This document shows, one piece after another, positions 20,998 through 23,674 of a stretch of 23,674 nt of DNA. Numbering within the stretch: the stretch's first letter is position 1; every line of letters begins with the position of its first letter. The stretch spans positions 1 to 23,674 of the forward strand of contig JBIJDU010000022.1 in assembly GCA_044343935.1 (NCBI GenBank), written 5' to 3'. A program made the translations under genes and the position numbers. The notes under the pieces are model-generated. The model saw nothing but the letters and a program-made list of their open reading frames with translations, made no database searches and was not told the origin of the DNA. This DNA comes from AcAMD-5 sp044343935 (lineage in GTDB: Bacteria > Actinomycetota > Actinomycetes > S36-B12 > UBA5976).

Positions 20998-21513
20998 TTA
21001 TCCCCCAGCGGCTAATAGCCGAGCATTCGCAACTACTGGGGAAATTCGAAGCGGCTCAAGTTCAAGGTCCCATGGCTCCCCAATTAACCAGCTCAATTTC
21101 TCCGTCAGCGGTTCACCTGCCGCCATGGCGCTACGCAGTTGATTCTCATCTACCACCGCATCACCAAACTCGTTGATATCCAATCGGCGCAAGCCCAAAC
21201 TTGGCGTGATCAGCCAACGCTCCCCAAGTCCACCATTGATTGGATCACGCACTACTTCAGCATAAAGATTAGGAAACTCATACATTGCCGAAACTAGTTT
21301 GGGCAGATTGTCAATTGTGGTTCGAAAAGGCAACGAACACGTTTGTGATTTGGGAATCAAGGGTTGTGACTGCCAACTCCAAGGTGCAGCCAATGTGATG
21401 ATTGACTCAATGCTCCATTGCAGATGTGACACAACAGACATTGGTGCGGCATAAATGCTTAATTGCCCTGTAACGCGCAGCTGAAGCTGCGATAAATAGG
21501 GGTTTTTCCCCAC
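20998..21513 (-). CDS. DUF3145 family protein
   Basis: A 171-residue soluble protein of unknown function. The segments VTGQLSIYAAPMSVVSHLQWSIESI (14-38) and, near the C-terminus, LRSAMAAGEPLTEKLSWLIGEPWDLELEPLR match the actinobacterial DUF3145 pattern as I remember it (short N-terminal VHSAP-like strand, HxxWA helix, PWDxELEPxR end). No catalytic residues are evident. The GTG at 21513 is chosen because an unusually complete Shine-Dalgarno, AGGAGGTGAT, lies just upstream; the longer frame to 21621 would place that site inside coding sequence, and its extra residues do not resemble the family. The gene is divergent from the LigA-like membrane gene. Confidence 0.85.
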   Translation of the reverse strand: MGKNPYLSQLQLRVTGQLSIYAAPMSVVSHLQWSIESIITLAAPWSWQSQPLIPKSQTCSLPFRTTIDNLPKLVSAMYEFPNLYAEVVRDPINGGLGERWLITPSLGLRRLDINEFGDAVVDENQLRSAMAAGEPLTEKLSWLIGEPWDLELEPLRISPVVANARLLAAGG

Positions 21514-21517
21514 GGCT

Positions 21518-21527
21518 ATCACCTCCT
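21518..21527 (-). promoter_or_regulatory. Near-perfect Shine-Dalgarno of DUF3145
   Basis: AGGAGGTGAT on the reverse strand is complementary over ten bases to the usual 16S rRNA 3' end. GGAGG ends eight bases before GTG 21513. It is by far the strongest ribosome site in the window and fixes the start. Confidence 0.85.
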
Positions 21528-21567
21528 GAGGTTTGCCTTCCCCGACATCCTCAGCGGTAATAACCAA

Positions 21568-21596
21568 ACCATACTGCACATTTGTTGTGACGTAAA
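21568..21596 (-). promoter_or_regulatory. Candidate promoter of DUF3145
   Basis: On the reverse strand, TTTACG (21591-21596), a 17-base spacer and TATGGT (21568-21573). It predicts a leader of about 48 bases before GTG 21513. Moderate to weak match to consensus. Confidence 0.35.
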
Positions 21597-21611
21597 ACTG
21601 ATGTGAATTAG

Positions 21612-21640
21612 TAGACAGCAAAACCCAGCATTTTTATAGC
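21612..21640 (+). promoter_or_regulatory. Candidate promoter of the LigA-like membrane gene
   Basis: TAGACA (21612-21617), a 17-base spacer and TATAGC (21635-21640) predict a start near 21647 and a leader of about 56 bases. It lies back-to-back with the DUF3145 candidate promoter. Confidence 0.4.
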
Positions 21641-21702
21641 AAACCGGGCGTATGGTTCTAATCAAAGGCCAGCCGTGGGGGCAAGGCCGAAGGAGAGTAA
21701 AA

Positions 21703-22131
21703 ATGAACGTTAAGTCCACAAAACTAGTGGCGCTGATCTTGATGGTCTTGGGCGCAGTAATGGTGGTATCAGGTGCAACCACTTACAGCATGGTCAATAC
21801 TGCGCTAAAAGATGAGCGCATTACTGTCGCTGATGATGCAACTCGATTTGCTGGGGAATTAGTAGCAGGTCCATTCACTGCTTACGAGCAAGCAAACATC
21901 ATTGAAAAGCACGCCCTTGAGGCAACCGGTGGTCTCACTTACGCTGAACTAGATCGAGAAGATCCACTACGTGCAGTGGCGATGAATGGCTCTTTCCTTC
22001 GCGCATCACTGTTCACCTCAGTAGTTGCCTTCGGTGTCTCAGTGCTTGTAATGGGTGTTGGTTTGATGTTCATCATGGCTGGCGCTGCGATTCGAGGATT
22101 AGCTAACAAGCAAGAATTAGTTGCTGCTTAA
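21703..22131 (+). CDS. Small actinobacterial membrane protein (often databased as 'aromatic ring-opening dioxygenase LigA')
   Basis: A 142-residue protein with two membrane helices (about 7-30 and 104-130) flanking an extracytoplasmic region. The phrases DERITVADDATRFAGELVAGPFTAYEQANIIEKHAL and LRASLFTSVVAFGVSVLVMG match a widespread actinobacterial family that I recall carrying the 'LigA' name. There is no metal site or resemblance to protocatechuate dioxygenase, so I regard that name as an error and the function as unknown. ATG 21703 has GGAG seven bases upstream; upstream in-frame codons to 21652 lack a ribosome site. A strong terminator follows ten bases after the stop. Confidence 0.88.
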   Translation: MNVKSTKLVALILMVLGAVMVVSGATTYSMVNTALKDERITVADDATRFAGELVAGPFTAYEQANIIEKHALEATGGLTYAELDREDPLRAVAMNGSFLRASLFTSVVAFGVSVLVMGVGLMFIMAGAAIRGLANKQELVAA

Positions 22132-22141
22132 GTTAGAAATC

Positions 22142-22172
22142 AAAAACCCCCCTCGAAAGAGGGGGGTTTTTT
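22142..22172. terminator. Bidirectional Rho-independent terminator
   Basis: A 13-bp perfect stem (five A/T pairs, then CCCCCCTC paired with GAGGGGGG) with a GAAA tetraloop, followed by a T-run rightwards and, on the other strand, by a T-run leftwards. It should end the LigA-like transcript from the left and the initiator tRNA/UPF0182 transcript from the right. Confidence 0.93.
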
Positions 22173-22175
22173 AAT

Positions 22176-22252
<77 letters not shown>

Positions 22253-22278
22253 TTGCGGAGCGCAAGCCTATCGGAGTG

Positions 22279-23674
22279 CTAGTTTGTCGCTGAATCCACC
22301 TCTCGCTGCGCGGCAACTGCCCGTTGCAACGCTGCTTCTAATCTGCGTTGTGCTGCACCATAAGCGGTGAAGTCGCCACTTCGGAGCGCAGCATCAGCAT
22401 CGCTCAGCGCGGTTTGCATATCGGCTAGTGCTTGATTTAATCGCTGCTGTGCAGTTTGGCCAGTGTCTGGCTCTGCTGGTTCACCTTCATCATCGCCAGG
22501 TATTACTTCATCAGGCACCTCGGCAGATGAACCAAACAACTCAAACAGCGCTTCTTCTAATGATGGTTTGAACACCACCTTCTGACCAAATGAGGCAAGC
22601 ACACGGCGAAGCAACGGATATCCATCGCCTGCGGCACCTTGAACATAAACTGGTTCAACATATAAGAAGCCGCCAGCAATTGGTAATGAAAGCAAATTAC
22701 CTAATCGAACATTAGAACCACCTTGACGCAGTAGGTTAAGTTCCTGACCTACTTGCGGATCAGATTCAAAGTTGTTCTGCACTTGATTTGGGCCAGGAAT
22801 TACCGTGTTACTTGGTAGCTGAAGCACTCTAATCTTGCCGTAATCATCTCGCCTTGGATCAGATCCCACCGCAATAAACGCAGCAAGTGTTTGGCGTTGT
22901 ACCGGTGAATAAGCCGAAGTCAACATAAACGACTCTTCCTCATCACCTGGCATCTGGATCTGCAAGTAATACGGAGGCTGCGACAGTGCAGCACCTTCTG
23001 CGGTTGGATCTTGCGGTACCGACCAGAAGTCCTGACCATTGTAGAACGACGCTGGTGTGGTTACGTGGTACTTCGCGTAAACCGATCGCTGCACTTTGAA
23101 TAAGTCTTCTGGATAACGCACCTGATTGAAAACTGATTCTGGCATCTCATCTCGAGGCTTAATCAGCCCTGGGAACACCTTGTCCCAAACCTTAAGAATT
23201 GGTTCATCAGCTTCCCAGCCGTAAAGCGTCACAGTTCCTTCATAGGAATCAACAACAGCCTTAACTGAGTTGCGCATATAGTTGACCTGATCAGTACTTA
23301 GTCTGGAAATCGTGCTGCCTGTTACACCAAGTGCATCAGTTGTCGCTGAGCCTAGCGAAACGCGCTCGGAATATGGGAACAATGAAGTAGTGGTGTAACC
23401 ATCCACAATCCACTTAATTCTTCCTTCCGAAACAATTGGGTAGGGATCTGAATCCAGCGTTAGCCAAGGCGCGACATTCTGGACTCGAGCACTTGGATCG
23501 CGAACGTACAGCACTTGTGATTCTTCGTTTACGAAATCAGACAGCACAATGTTGACTTCACTGAATGAAATTGCGTACATCAAGCGATTAAAGAATGAGC
23601 CAATCGGCACACCGCCATCACCGCTATAGGTGTTGTTCTGCTGTCCAGTAGGTGAGGTTTCATCTGGATAGTCC
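22279..23674 (-). CDS. UPF0182 family membrane protein, C-terminal half only
   Basis: The frame stays open to the right edge, so 464 C-terminal residues are visible; the family is usually around 900-1000 residues with an N-terminal membrane half lying outside. The first visible residues read DYPDETSPTGQQNNTYSGDGGVPIGS, and later segments VQNVAPWLTLDSDPYPIV, WIVDGYTTTSLFPYSE, EGTVTLYGWEADEPI and FMLTSAYSPVQRQTLAAFIA are characteristic of the large extracytoplasmic region. An acidic, Pro-rich linker (DEVIPGDDEGEPAEPDTG) leads to a C-terminal coiled coil rich in Ala, Gln and Arg. The biochemical role is unknown. It probably shares a transcript with the initiator tRNA. Confidence 0.93.
   Translation of the reverse strand, partial: DYPDETSPTGQQNNTYSGDGGVPIGSFFNRLMYAISFSEVNIVLSDFVNEESQVLYVRDPSARVQNVAPWLTLDSDPYPIVSEGRIKWIVDGYTTTSLFPYSERVSLGSATTDALGVTGSTISRLSTDQVNYMRNSVKAVVDSYEGTVTLYGWEADEPILKVWDKVFPGLIKPRDEMPESVFNQVRYPEDLFKVQRSVYAKYHVTTPASFYNGQDFWSVPQDPTAEGAALSQPPYYLQIQMPGDEEESFMLTSAYSPVQRQTLAAFIAVGSDPRRDDYGKIRVLQLPSNTVIPGPNQVQNNFESDPQVGQELNLLRQGGSNVRLGNLLSLPIAGGFLYVEPVYVQGAAGDGYPLLRRVLASFGQKVVFKPSLEEALFELFGSSAEVPDEVIPGDDEGEPAEPDTGQTAQQRLNQALADMQTALSDADAALRSGDFTAYGAAQRRLEAALQRAVAAQREVDSATN

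Noticed and set aside
21514..21621. N-terminal extension of DUF3145
   Set aside because: The strongest Shine-Dalgarno in the window lies inside it, just before GTG 21513, and the family alignment begins after that start.

Overview
The window comes from a chromosome of a free-living actinobacterium (Actinomycetota). The support is the block SRAP / aroA / rsgA / hisN, several families seen mainly in actinobacteria (DUF3145, a small membrane family often databased as 'LigA', UPF0182), an actinobacterial type of ABC exporter, and an initiator tRNA with a C1:U72 mismatch. Base composition is moderate and AT-leaning for the phylum and the genes are tightly packed, which suggests a streamlined low-GC planktonic lineage (acI/Nanopelagicales-like). 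That placement is inference. There is no rRNA, CRISPR array, insertion sequence, prophage or secondary-metabolite cluster.

Layout. 1-144: 5' end of a divergent SRAP (YedK/HMCES-type) gene that runs off the left edge. 187-3745: aroA and rsgA, translationally coupled by a GTGA overlap, then a reverse-strand DUF2231 membrane gene inserted before hisN. 3732-6342: a cytochrome P450 (reverse), a DedA membrane protein and a secreted Rieske protein. 6343-8964: a GH13 alpha-glucosidase and NAD(P)H-hydrate dehydratase (both reverse). 9099-10961: a multidrug-type ABC exporter. 10972-15610: a coupled pair (anchored small protein plus a very hydrophobic repeated DUF5671-like protein) and a P-type cation ATPase. 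15818-18847: a CAU-anticodon tRNA, a Ca2+/H+ antiporter and an ABC-F ATPase. 18887-20958: a small membrane protein, a beta-CASP metallo-hydrolase and tRNA-Asn. 20998-23674: DUF3145, the LigA-like membrane protein, a strong bidirectional terminator, initiator tRNA and the C-terminal half of a UPF0182 protein that runs off the right edge.

Most genes are housekeeping: shikimate and histidine synthesis, ribosome assembly, NAD(P)H repair, translation factors and tRNAs, and ion and envelope transport. The clearest window-wide signal is transcriptional. Eleven genes carry a TANNNT -10 box at exactly -12 to -7 from the first base of the start codon, so they are predicted to be leaderless. The remaining genes have a Shine-Dalgarno sequence or are coupled to the gene before them. 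This pattern was used to choose starts, several of which differ from the longest open frame (aroA, rsgA, hisN, DUF2231, GH13, DUF5671-like, antiporter, DUF3145, LigA-like).

No multi-gene novel system is evident. The best candidates for a second look are the leaderless promoter grammar, the triplicated DUF5671-like protein with its coupled partner, the CYP175-like P450, and the paired Ca2+ exporters. All intergenic gaps are under 300 bases. The largest, 19214-19480 (267 bases) and 15611-15817 (207 bases), hold only promoters and inverted repeats.
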